NCBI GenBank assembly: GCA_016715115.1
Contig: JADKBM010000016.1
Coordinates: forward strand, 682,001-746,000
Direction: 5' to 3'
Length of the DNA stretch: 64,000 nucleotides
From: Acidobacteriota bacterium
GTDB taxonomy: Bacteria > Acidobacteriota > Blastocatellia > Pyrinomonadales > Pyrinomonadaceae
Shown: piece after piece, positions 51,735-59,412 of the stretch
Layout of the letters: each line of letters starts with the position of its first letter
How positions within the stretch are numbered: position 1 is the first letter of the stretch
Program-made: the position numbers and the translations under genes
The notes under the pieces: model-generated
The model's input: the letters and a program-made list of their open reading frames with translations, nothing else
Told to the model about the DNA's origin: nothing
Databases searched by the model: none

Positions 51735-53705
51735 CTAGACATGTGCAACCTCTCGGATGACTTGCTCGTCGTAGTCATACGTTAACGTCAACTCCAAGAA
51801 TTGATCATCGTGGATGAGTTGGTCAAAAGCACGTTTTGTTCTGACCCGCTCCTCATCTTCTGACAAATCTTCTTTCCTAACAGTGTAATGTTCAAGCAAT
51901 TGTAGTATTCGTTTATTTGTAGTTAGGGCAGACAGGTCCGAGAAATCGCCAACAGAGATAATCCTCATTGCCTCAGTCTTTTCTTCTTCATTAAGGTGAT
52001 TCCCCGAAAAGAGTTCGCGCCAATCAGAAGTATATCCGAGATCCTCATCAAACAATTTTCTGTTAATTATGTAGGCCTCCGGCATGAATAACAATTCGTT
52101 GAATTCATCAACGCTTGCCCCAAACGCTCGTTCAAAGAAACTCCGTCCAGCGGGCACGATGCCCCTTGTTGCATTGCTCACCGCCTGAATGACGCGGATG
52201 AATTTCTTGTTCCAATGTTTACCGATATATTTTCTGTGCTTCGCCTCCTCTCCAAACAGAGGAATATATTTCATTGGGAAAGAGTAGATTTGAATATCCA
52301 ATTCTTCCGACAAATCGATATTGATCTTCATTCTGTTATAAAGATCCTCCGGTTTATCGTTGAAATTAAACAACAAATAGTTAGACAACCGATTTATGCC
52401 ATATTCCGCAGCCAATCTGACGGCATTCTCGTAAATGTCCTTTAAGCCAATATGGTCAAAAGCAATCCGAAGTGGATTGATCGGAATCTCACTTAGGAGC
52501 CTCATGTTTTCTTCGGTAACATAACGGGAATCCGTTCCCTGATTAAAGTCCACATATCGTTTCTTTGGAGTTTTGTCGCGATGCTTTTCATAGAACTCCT
52601 TGATTTCGTCATAAGCTAACAGAATGTTTTCCTTCGAGATTTGTGACAAATCAGACAGACCGTTTTCTCGAAGCATATTTTCGAATACTTCCAAGGATTT
52701 CCCCTTTACCGATTTTGCTCGAAAGTGTTCTAAAATGAGTGTAATTCGTTTTACATATGCCGCATCGTTGATATTGGCCCGTAGATTTCTAACGGCAATA
52801 TCCAACTGATTTGGTTCTAGATACAATGCGTCTTTTGTAAAACCCATGTCCTTAATCTCCTGAATGATCTCAGGAAACCTAGGTGATGCTAATACATTGT
52901 TGTCCATTAGGAGTAAGTTTCTCTGCTCACCAAATAGAGTTTTTATCTTATGAAATTTGTCGACCGTGGGAATTTTTTCTTTATACGTTGGTTCGAGTTT
53001 TGGAACGGAGCAAAACGAGCACGTTCTCGTGCAGCCCTTGGTCATGAATGTAAAGTAAGCGCTACCCGTCGGATATGTATAGTCAACCTCATCTAAAATT
53101 GAATAATCCAATGGTAGATCATCAACTACAATATTGTTATCATCCAACGCTCCTGCTACATCCAACAGTCCCGTCATCGGAACGATTCCAGTTGCTGATT
53201 CTATTTCTCCAGGTAGCAGAGAAGCCATGACGCCGCCAATTTTCAACTCATTTAAGTCTTTTACGAGGTGTTTTGCGTTCTGAATCGTTTTTATCGAAAT
53301 ATTCCAATAAAATGTGAAGAGGGTGGTGACATAAATTCGATCATACTCAGGATATTTGCCAAACTCATTCTGACGAAAATATTGCGAAAAGTGCTTTAGC
53401 CACAATCTTGACGATTGACTGATTGCTATGTTTTCGCCAAGAATTGACTCCAAAATTGTTTTCTTGCCAGTTTTGATAAAACTTTCTATTAGTCCGATTT
53501 GGTCGCTCCAGTCCTTGCCTTCCCCGATGGCGTTGAGCTTTACCAAACAATCAGAGACGATTTTTTTTAGAATCAAATCTCTGGGGTCCCCCTTAAAGAA
53601 GGTGACATCATCTCCAAGCATCCGGTGATAGGTCGCGATTTTCATCAATCCCAATGGTGGATACTTATTCTTATAGCCCTGTTCTAAAAGAAGAATTTTT
53701 CTCAT
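51735..53705 (-). CDS. Radical SAM protein with B12-binding-like N-terminus
   Basis: The start at 53705 (MRKILLLEQGYKNKYPPLGL) is one base past the stop of the preceding gene and gives 656 residues. The N-terminal part has the layout of B12-binding radical SAM proteins (YPPLGLMKIATYHRMLGDDV) but no DxHxxG cobalamin motif was seen. The 4Fe-4S motif CTRTCSFC (C225, C229, C232) is intact, followed by typical radical SAM barrel segments LLLMDNNVLASPRFPEI, VDFNQGTDSRYVTE and RIAFDHIGLKD. About 200 C-terminal residues are unassigned. It is the last gene of a four-gene operon. The substrate is unknown. Low GC compared with core genes. Confidence 0.85.
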   Translation of the reverse strand: MRKILLLEQGYKNKYPPLGLMKIATYHRMLGDDVTFFKGDPRDLILKKIVSDCLVKLNAIGEGKDWSDQIGLIESFIKTGKKTILESILGENIAISQSSRLWLKHFSQYFRQNEFGKYPEYDRIYVTTLFTFYWNISIKTIQNAKHLVKDLNELKIGGVMASLLPGEIESATGIVPMTGLLDVAGALDDNNIVVDDLPLDYSILDEVDYTYPTGSAYFTFMTKGCTRTCSFCSVPKLEPTYKEKIPTVDKFHKIKTLFGEQRNLLLMDNNVLASPRFPEIIQEIKDMGFTKDALYLEPNQLDIAVRNLRANINDAAYVKRITLILEHFRAKSVKGKSLEVFENMLRENGLSDLSQISKENILLAYDEIKEFYEKHRDKTPKKRYVDFNQGTDSRYVTEENMRLLSEIPINPLRIAFDHIGLKDIYENAVRLAAEYGINRLSNYLLFNFNDKPEDLYNRMKINIDLSEELDIQIYSFPMKYIPLFGEEAKHRKYIGKHWNKKFIRVIQAVSNATRGIVPAGRSFFERAFGASVDEFNELLFMPEAYIINRKLFDEDLGYTSDWRELFSGNHLNEEEKTEAMRIISVGDFSDLSALTTNKRILQLLEHYTVRKEDLSEDEERVRTKRAFDQLIHDDQFLELTLTYDYDEQVIREVAHV

Positions 53706-53706
53706 C

Positions 53707-55287
53707 TCAGTTCGAAGTAAGTAGATCTTCAACAATTTTCAGCTTAAGACGCTCTATCCTTTCCGTTTCCCAAACCCATAATTCTCTATCCAGTAATCTA
53801 AAAATGGATATCACAGCTACCCGAACTGGGGGATCCAGCCGACTCAATGCCTTGTCCAGTTTGAACTCGGCCATGGTCGGCATTAGACCAGAGTTCGAGT
53901 CTTCAAGTCTTAAATTGGCATCGCTTATGATCGTTTGGAATATCGAACGAGCGTTTAAATTGTCCTTGTTCTTACGTTCAAGAACTTCGAGTCGTTCCTT
54001 TGCCGTTTTTGCTTTTCGCAACGACCTCTCGAGCTTTTGTTTTCTTGCTTTTACGGATGCCGCGGAAACAGGTTCTTTTGTTCGGAAAACAGCATAACTC
54101 CTTTCCTCTTCCCAGAAGCTCGTTATTTCACGATACCTACTCCAAACCTCTGAAGAAAATCTGGCGAGTTTAACAAGTTTCGTAAATTCAACTTTTATCT
54201 TAGACCTGAGAAGACTTAAAGAATCGCTTTCATTAAAATTGTCCCGTCTGGCGTTTGGCACGAAATCCGTACCTGTGACGTGTATCTCTCCGACAAAATG
54301 AAGATTGAAGCGATCAGCCTCAAAAAATTCCTTCAATGTACTTTCATCACCGATCGTAATATTGTTTTTCTTTAACCTAATGCCTCCAAATAAATTATTG
54401 CCGGGAATTGCCTTGTTTAGGAGATTTGTCAGGCCATACCAACCAACGGCCAAGAGTTGATCTTCCTGATCCGTTACGGCGAAAAAATCGACATCAATGA
54501 TTTTGCCGATTGGCCTGCCGTCTCGTGCTAGAATTTCATTCGAGTAAGCCTTCAGTATTGGCCTGCGATTGAGCGTCAATTGAACGTCGTATTCTTCAAA
54601 TGGAAGACCTTTTTGTTCAAAATACGAGTGGATTCGATCTATATACTTAAAGTCAGACCGGAATGGAACAGGGGCTACCATGGCCAAATAATCAACAACT
54701 TGATTTTCGTTTAAGAGCGGGTCTAGACGTTCACCATCGATCACATCCTCCATTCGTACTTGGAAATAATGAGAATCTTCGCTATCGACCTCGATTTGAA
54801 TCGTGGTAATGAGACTAATTACAGTTGCCGCGTCGGCGGTCTCGGAAACATCGCTAATAATGGTGCGCAGTCGTTCCGCATCCATTGCGATGATGCTTTT
54901 TGTCGATTCTCCCTTGAACGAAGTTTCGAAAATAAGTCTCTTACAATAACCAAGTCCGCCTAATCGGCCGATACCTCTGAATCCTTTTTGCGTCGTTGGG
55001 TCCTTCCTCGACTTCGCGACATCGCCCAAAAACGATGGGACATCTGCCTTTCTAATTCCAGTAGCATTATCTTCAATTCTGATTTGTCGAATTTTCGGAT
55101 CAATAATTATCTCGATCCGTCCCTTGTCCCGGCTGACAAGAATCTTTTGCTTGACGGCGACATCTATTTGATCTGCTGAATTCTGAATATACTCGCGGTA
55201 AACAAACAATGGATCGGTATACATTCCCATGGTTAGGGTTTCGATCAAATGCTTGCCGATTACCGGCTTTTGAAGTTGTGTTGCCAT
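53707..55287 (-). CDS. Hsp90-like (GHKL) ATPase of the four-gene operon
   Basis: The protein has 526 residues. The N-terminal GHKL fold is clear: N-box VYREYIQNSADQID (about 29-42), DNATGIRKADV (about 73-83, in place of DxGxG), lid GFRGIGRLGGLGYCKRL (about 103-119). The middle region resembles the transducer of Hsp90/MORC-type proteins, with GTDFVPNARRDNF near residue 350. A C-terminal coiled coil follows (RKQKLERSLRKAKTAKERLE). GHKL ATPases of this type occur in several antiviral systems as ATP-driven clamps. It ends at the radical SAM start and follows the unknown gene. Function in the system is inferred. Confidence 0.87.
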   Translation of the reverse strand: MATQLQKPVIGKHLIETLTMGMYTDPLFVYREYIQNSADQIDVAVKQKILVSRDKGRIEIIIDPKIRQIRIEDNATGIRKADVPSFLGDVAKSRKDPTTQKGFRGIGRLGGLGYCKRLIFETSFKGESTKSIIAMDAERLRTIISDVSETADAATVISLITTIQIEVDSEDSHYFQVRMEDVIDGERLDPLLNENQVVDYLAMVAPVPFRSDFKYIDRIHSYFEQKGLPFEEYDVQLTLNRRPILKAYSNEILARDGRPIGKIIDVDFFAVTDQEDQLLAVGWYGLTNLLNKAIPGNNLFGGIRLKKNNITIGDESTLKEFFEADRFNLHFVGEIHVTGTDFVPNARRDNFNESDSLSLLRSKIKVEFTKLVKLARFSSEVWSRYREITSFWEEERSYAVFRTKEPVSAASVKARKQKLERSLRKAKTAKERLEVLERKNKDNLNARSIFQTIISDANLRLEDSNSGLMPTMAEFKLDKALSRLDPPVRVAVISIFRLLDRELWVWETERIERLKLKIVEDLLTSN

Positions 55288-56167
55288 TTTGCTTCTTTCG
55301 ACAGGCTCTACCCAAGGGCATCTTTAAGTTCTCTGATATCAGGGGAATATCGTTCTCATCGTTTACGTCGTGGCCATGATAAGGGTTGTTGCCGCGGTAA
55401 CAAGGTTCGCCACCAAAACTTCGTCTGAACACAACCCATCGCTCTCCGTCAAAATTATAAAAGCAATCTCCTGATGATATGGCACGATCTAGTAACTCTT
55501 GACACCTATTTACATTTTTCCCGTCATAACACGATAGCCGAGACTTTTTTGGGTTCTTAGCTTGTATGAATTCGGGTTTAATATGCTCTTTATACTCCTC
55601 GTCAAACACGTTCATTTTTCGCTCGAAATACTCGTCTAAAACCTCGTCCTGATCTCCCAAGACCACTTCGATTTTGACTTCTGGATTCGAGGTCCGGGTA
55701 ATCGAGATCTCGTCCTCGCCCCCCGGCCAAATACTCAAAAGTGAAAAAAACGTAACGCATCCACTACCAATCTCCGAGATTTCTGTAATGATCCGGTCGA
55801 GTTCGCTATCAGCGGAAGCACTAAAATGATCTTTCTTTATTTCGGGCTCAGCAGTCGCATAGGGATCTCCTGCGTTTCCAACAATATATTCGATTTGCGC
55901 GGCACCAAAGAACCCTAAAGTGGCCGAGTGAAAGTCGCGCATTCTTTCATATTCGGGTTCGTTTGGCTTCATCTCGGCGAACGGGAAAGATCCCCAGATT
56001 TCACCAAGAAGACGTGGACTAAAAACCACAATAGTCTTCGAACTTCGTAACCGAGTGAAGAGGCGAGGAAGAGTTGCAAGCAACACGTAATACTTCTGTT
56101 TACTATGTTGAAAGGCTGCTTTATCCCACACGAGTGATTCAAAATCCAACAAACACCGTCTATTCAT
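55100..56167 (-). CDS. Unknown second protein of the four-gene operon (probable frame error at its end)
   Basis: The protein has 355 residues as read. It starts MNRRCLLDFESLVWDKAAFQ, overlapping the AAA gene stop by 8 nt (ATGAATAG). No known family. Features seen: SCYDGKNVNRCQELLDRA and NFDGERWVVFRRSFGGEP, then CYRGNNPYHGHDVND. The last 60 or so codons overlap the Hsp90-like gene by 188 bp and look random (Cys/Arg/Asn-rich). A one-base shift near the GGGG run at 55342-55345 gives SPDIRELKDALG and a stop at 55308, 20 nt before the next start. That is a more natural end, so a frameshift or sequencing error is likely. Product role unknown. Confidence 0.65.
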   Translation of the reverse strand: MNRRCLLDFESLVWDKAAFQHSKQKYYVLLATLPRLFTRLRSSKTIVVFSPRLLGEIWGSFPFAEMKPNEPEYERMRDFHSATLGFFGAAQIEYIVGNAGDPYATAEPEIKKDHFSASADSELDRIITEISEIGSGCVTFFSLLSIWPGGEDEISITRTSNPEVKIEVVLGDQDEVLDEYFERKMNVFDEEYKEHIKPEFIQAKNPKKSRLSCYDGKNVNRCQELLDRAISSGDCFYNFDGERWVVFRRSFGGEPCYRGNNPYHGHDVNDENDIPLISENLKMPLGRACRKKQNGNTTSKAGNRQAFDRNPNHGNVYRSIVCLPRVYSEFSRSNRCRRQAKDSCQPGQGTDRDNY

Positions 56168-57572
56168 TGTTCAATTCAGCCAACCGTTTTTTCATCTGAG
56201 CTTCAACAATCGCAGCTAATTCGCCATTCGAAAGCTCGATGAAATCTTCCGGGAAAAACTCAGTTACTCCAAATCTGTCAAGGGTGATTAACTCGAATTC
56301 AGCTTTGCCAGATTTTGAAGTAACAAAGCTCAGCCCGATCCTTTCAAGTATTAGGTCCGATTTACTTTCAGCAACCCGCCGGCGCATTCGTTCAACAAGA
56401 TGATTACTATGGGTCTCGATCATGATCGTCTTACCTTGTTTAACTAACGAATAAAGAAAATCAAACAACTTACTCTGAAGCTTCGGATGTAAATGACTTT
56501 CAGGTTCTTCAATCATTAGAACCCCGTTATCAGGCATACGTAATCCCTCGATTACCAGAGGCAATACTTGGCTAACACCAAAGCCAACCTGGTCAATCGT
56601 AATCTCGAGATCGAGTTCATTGACAAAGAAGATTTGGTAAACATCTGCGGCTTTCTTAGCATAGACGTCCTTTGCTATTCCAAATTCATCACACATCCAA
56701 TACTTCACTCCATAAAGAAGTGTATTTTTAACCAGTTCATAGGGCTCGTCTTTATCGGTGTTGGCCAAAAACTTATAGAAGCTGATGACATCGCTCGCTC
56801 TCGCCTGCAGAATTTGCGCACTATATTCGCCATTGACACCTACACTTGTGTGATCTTTTTCAATAACGTAAGACGCTTTCGGACGGGCACGGAGTGGACC
56901 TATGTAATATAATCTCGCGAAAAACGACCTAAAAAACTCTTGGAATGATGAAAGATTGAAACTCTTCGTAATTTCGTCATCGTCGTCAGCGGTCGCCGCC
57001 AATTCATATTGTAATGGAAAAATCGATTCGAACCGAATATTTGACAGTTTATGTGGCTCGCCAGGAATCGCGCGCAATCCTTTTCCGAAATGTTCAACGT
57101 TCGACTCCGCAGTGTAACCGGTTTGTGTTCGTATGATCTGCAGAAAGGGCTTATTTGCTTTTACCTTAGGGTCTTCAAGAACGATTTTGAATAGCGTGAT
57201 CGAAGGCTGCTCACCTTCAAATTTATAGCGAAGATCAATCGCCCATTCAGCATTCGGTGACGATGAAACGCCGAAATCAGCAAAAACTTTTGGATCAGAA
57301 AATTCGTCTACTCTGATTGAAAAGGAAATGCCCATCTCGGCCTCCTGCACCCGGCCAAACACCAAATCTTGAAGACGGGCAACGGAATACTCTCCCTTAT
57401 CAGAAAGTGGAATTGCAGTCGAGGCAAATCCGATCGTCTGTTTGATCAAAAGTAGAAACTGAAACAACGAAGATTTTCCGGAATTATTAACGCCAGCTAT
57501 TATCGTAAGTGGCTTGATCTGAAAACTATTAAGTTCCTTAATCGACTTAAAATTGTAAATGGATACTTTCAT
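56160..57572 (-). CDS. AAA ATPase, DUF3696-type, first gene of the four-gene operon
   Basis: The start at 57572 (MKVSIYNFKSI) gives 470 residues; the 23 extra upstream codons have no similarity. OLD/AAA_15-like: Walker A GVNNSGKSS (about 27-35), GFGVSQVLPLVIEGL as signature, Walker B GVLMIEEPESHLHP, switch MIETHSNHLVERMRRRV. The C-terminus (SFVTSKSGKAEFELITLDRF then DFIELSNGELAAIVEAQ) fits the DUF3696 tail. No Toprim domain follows, so it probably acts as a sensor or loader with its partners. The next gene overlaps by 8 nt. Confidence 0.87.
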   Translation of the reverse strand: MKVSIYNFKSIKELNSFQIKPLTIIAGVNNSGKSSLFQFLLLIKQTIGFASTAIPLSDKGEYSVARLQDLVFGRVQEAEMGISFSIRVDEFSDPKVFADFGVSSSPNAEWAIDLRYKFEGEQPSITLFKIVLEDPKVKANKPFLQIIRTQTGYTAESNVEHFGKGLRAIPGEPHKLSNIRFESIFPLQYELAATADDDDEITKSFNLSSFQEFFRSFFARLYYIGPLRARPKASYVIEKDHTSVGVNGEYSAQILQARASDVISFYKFLANTDKDEPYELVKNTLLYGVKYWMCDEFGIAKDVYAKKAADVYQIFFVNELDLEITIDQVGFGVSQVLPLVIEGLRMPDNGVLMIEEPESHLHPKLQSKLFDFLYSLVKQGKTIMIETHSNHLVERMRRRVAESKSDLILERIGLSFVTSKSGKAEFELITLDRFGVTEFFPEDFIELSNGELAAIVEAQMKKRLAELNNE

Positions 57573-57664
57573 TCGAATCAATCCGAGATTTTTGCTGAAA
57601 AACAATAAGCAGACAGCACTCGCGCTGAACAATCTTAACAAAAACCAAGCAGGCAGTCATTATG

Positions 57665-58201
57665 CTATTTAACTACCCATCTTATTTCACGGCATGTCTT
57701 CGGGAGTTTCCAGCCTGTGCCGGTGTGGCATTCGGTTTTTGTGGTGGCGCAGACCTCAACACGCGTGACGGGTGGATTTCCCAGTGAGTGCGGCGGACCG
57801 GAGTGGGTTTGCCGATATGCTGGTGTCGAGCATCGCTCTTGAGTAATCCCCTCTTGCGACGGTAACCTTGGCCCGTCCCCGAAACCGATTGCCGGGATTT
57901 CAGGGTTCATCCCGTCCTCGATAAGAACTGAAATCGTTTCTTCCAGCTTAGTCATCTGCCAAAACCCTTTGCGCGGGCTCGATGAATAGCCGGCGCGTTT
58001 CAAACGGTCATGCGCCCAGCCGATACGGTTTTTGTAAATGTGCTGCAATCCGCTTGGAAGAATTTGTTGGCGGTCGGCGGCGCTCAATCCTTTACGATCA
58101 GCGGCGAGTTCAAACGCGTCGGACGCTCTGATTCCCTGCGGATATGCACACAGTACTCTGAGAAGCGGATCGATGAACTGATCATATGTGGGAACGGGCA
58201 T
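57665..58201 (-). pseudogene. Truncated Mrr restriction protein (N-terminal domain only)
   Basis: The first 105 residues match the Mrr N-terminal winged helix: VPTYDQFIDPLLRVLCAYPQ, then RKGLSAADRQQILPSG, then KNRIGWAHDRLKRAGYSSSP and RKGFWQMT. The C-terminal PD-(D/E)XK nuclease domain is absent; after residue 110 the sequence is without similarity (GITQERCSTPAYRQ), so the frame has run out of the family. Start lies 2 nt after the hsdM stub. Confidence 0.8.
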
Positions 58202-58203
58202 AA

Positions 58204-58332
58204 TCAGATTGAGCCTCCGTGTTTGTATTCGGCGGCGTCGAGGTTGTTGCGCAGTTTGTCGGCGGTCAGCCAGAGTTTGGCTTCGAATCCGAGGTTTGCT
58301 TCCGATTTTGAAGATCTGCTTTTGGGAGCCAT
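58204..58332 (-). pseudogene. hsdM 5' stub (type I modification subunit)
   Basis: Forty-two residues start MAPKSRSSKSEANLGFEAKL and continue WLTADKLRNNLDAAEYKH, which is the N-terminus of HsdM. In intact HsdM this continues VVLGLIFLKYI; here it changes to GGSI and stops. The break marks a deletion of nearly the whole gene. With the hsdR tails to the left it outlines a former hsdM-hsdR operon on this strand. Confidence 0.85.
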
Positions 58333-58565
58333 CTTTTACTGCTTTTTCGCCGTCGAGGTCCGAGCGGTCAGTCTTTGATCTCGGTGTTCGTCGGGAATCC
58401 CGCGTTTCTGAGATAATTCGCGCGCAATTGAGTGCAAAAGGTTTTGTTTCGACCGACTGCGATTTTTATAGCACGAGTTTACGGTTTGCTTCAACACCAG
58501 AGAGCCCGTGTTCTGAATTGGGGCGGGTTGAGTTCATAGTGGACGGAAGCGGGGCGGCGCAGCCG

Positions 58566-58620
58566 CGGGCCTCGACCGCTCTGCGGCCGTACCCCCTTAC
58601 TTCGTGCGGGGTTCCGCATT
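58566..58620. repeat. Single REP-like repeat, inverse orientation
   Basis: CCTCGACCGCTCTGCGGCCG continues to ACCCCCTTACTTCGTGCGGG and ends GTTCCGCATTG, the complement of the RAYT-linked repeat family. From 58333 to 58565 no other feature was seen. Confidence 0.8.
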
Positions 58621-58654
58621 GTGGCGCCGGACCATTTGGCCGTACCACCGCGGC

Positions 58655-59014
58655 GGATCAAGTTCGGTCGCGTTGGAAGTGAGTTTGGTCGGCAGCCGAT
58701 CAAGTTTGGTCGCGCTGGAACTGAGTTTGGTCGGCGGCGGATCAAGTTCGGTCGCGTTGGAAGTGAGTTTGGTCCTCGGCGGATCGAGTTCGATCGCGTT
58801 GGAGCTGAGTTTTGTCAGCGGCGGATCAAGTTCGGTCGCGATGGAACTGAGTTTGGTCGGCGGTGGATCGAGTTCGGTCGCGTTGGAACTGAGTTTGGTC
58901 GGCGGCGGATCAAGTTCGGTCGCGTTGGAAGTGAGTTTGGTCGGCGGCGGATCGAGTTCGGTCGCGTTGGAAGTGAGTTTGGTCGGCGGCGGATCAAGTT
59001 CGGTCGGCGGCTCG
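58655..59014. repeat. 42-bp minisatellite, about 8.5 copies
   Basis: Copies start at 58655 and every 42 bp thereafter to 58991. The unit contains GGATCAAGTTCGGTCGCG, then TTGGAAGTGAGTTTGGTCGG. Since 42 is a multiple of three, all six frames stay open or repeat as 14-residue peptides (for example GGSSSVALEVSLVG). No start-site context supports translation. Copies differ by 1-4 substitutions. Confidence 0.92.
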
Positions 59015-59209
59015 GTTGATCGTTAGGGGAAAAGACAAATTTGGATGATAATACCTAGAATATTTAGGCGCTTTGATCGAAGTCCAAACCCGTCGGGAAA
59101 TCAGCCAAGGGTGAGTTGGTTGACGCAACGCAATCGGCGGCGCAGCCGCGATTCAAGTAGGCGCTTGCCGGAAAGGCCGAGCCTTTCCGCAAATCCGGGC
59201 GGCAAGCCG

Positions 59210-59403
59210 CTGGAGAGTGGAGAGTGCACAGTGCATAGTGCTTAGTGCACAGTGCAGAGTGCACAGTACAAGACAGCTTGAGAACTTTGCACTATGCACT
59301 ATGCACTCTGCACTCTGCACTCTGCACTCTGCACTCTGCACTGCACTAAGCACTCTGCACTGCACTCTGCACTGTGCACTAAGCACTCTGCACTATGCAC
59401 TGC
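59210..59403. repeat. CTGCACT-type heptamer tract before polA
   Basis: The left part has GAGAGTGCACAGTGCATAGT and similar; the right part has many CTGCACT heptamers with CACTATG and AAGCACT variants, the complement of the left. The tract ends 10 nt before the polA start codon, so it occupies the promoter and leader. From 59015 to 59209 no feature was seen. Confidence 0.88.
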
Positions 59404-59412
59404 AATGATTTT

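Noticed and set aside
58604..59026. 140-residue protein from the 42-bp repeats
   Set aside because: Any frame is open because the unit is 42 bp; no start signal and the peptide has no family.
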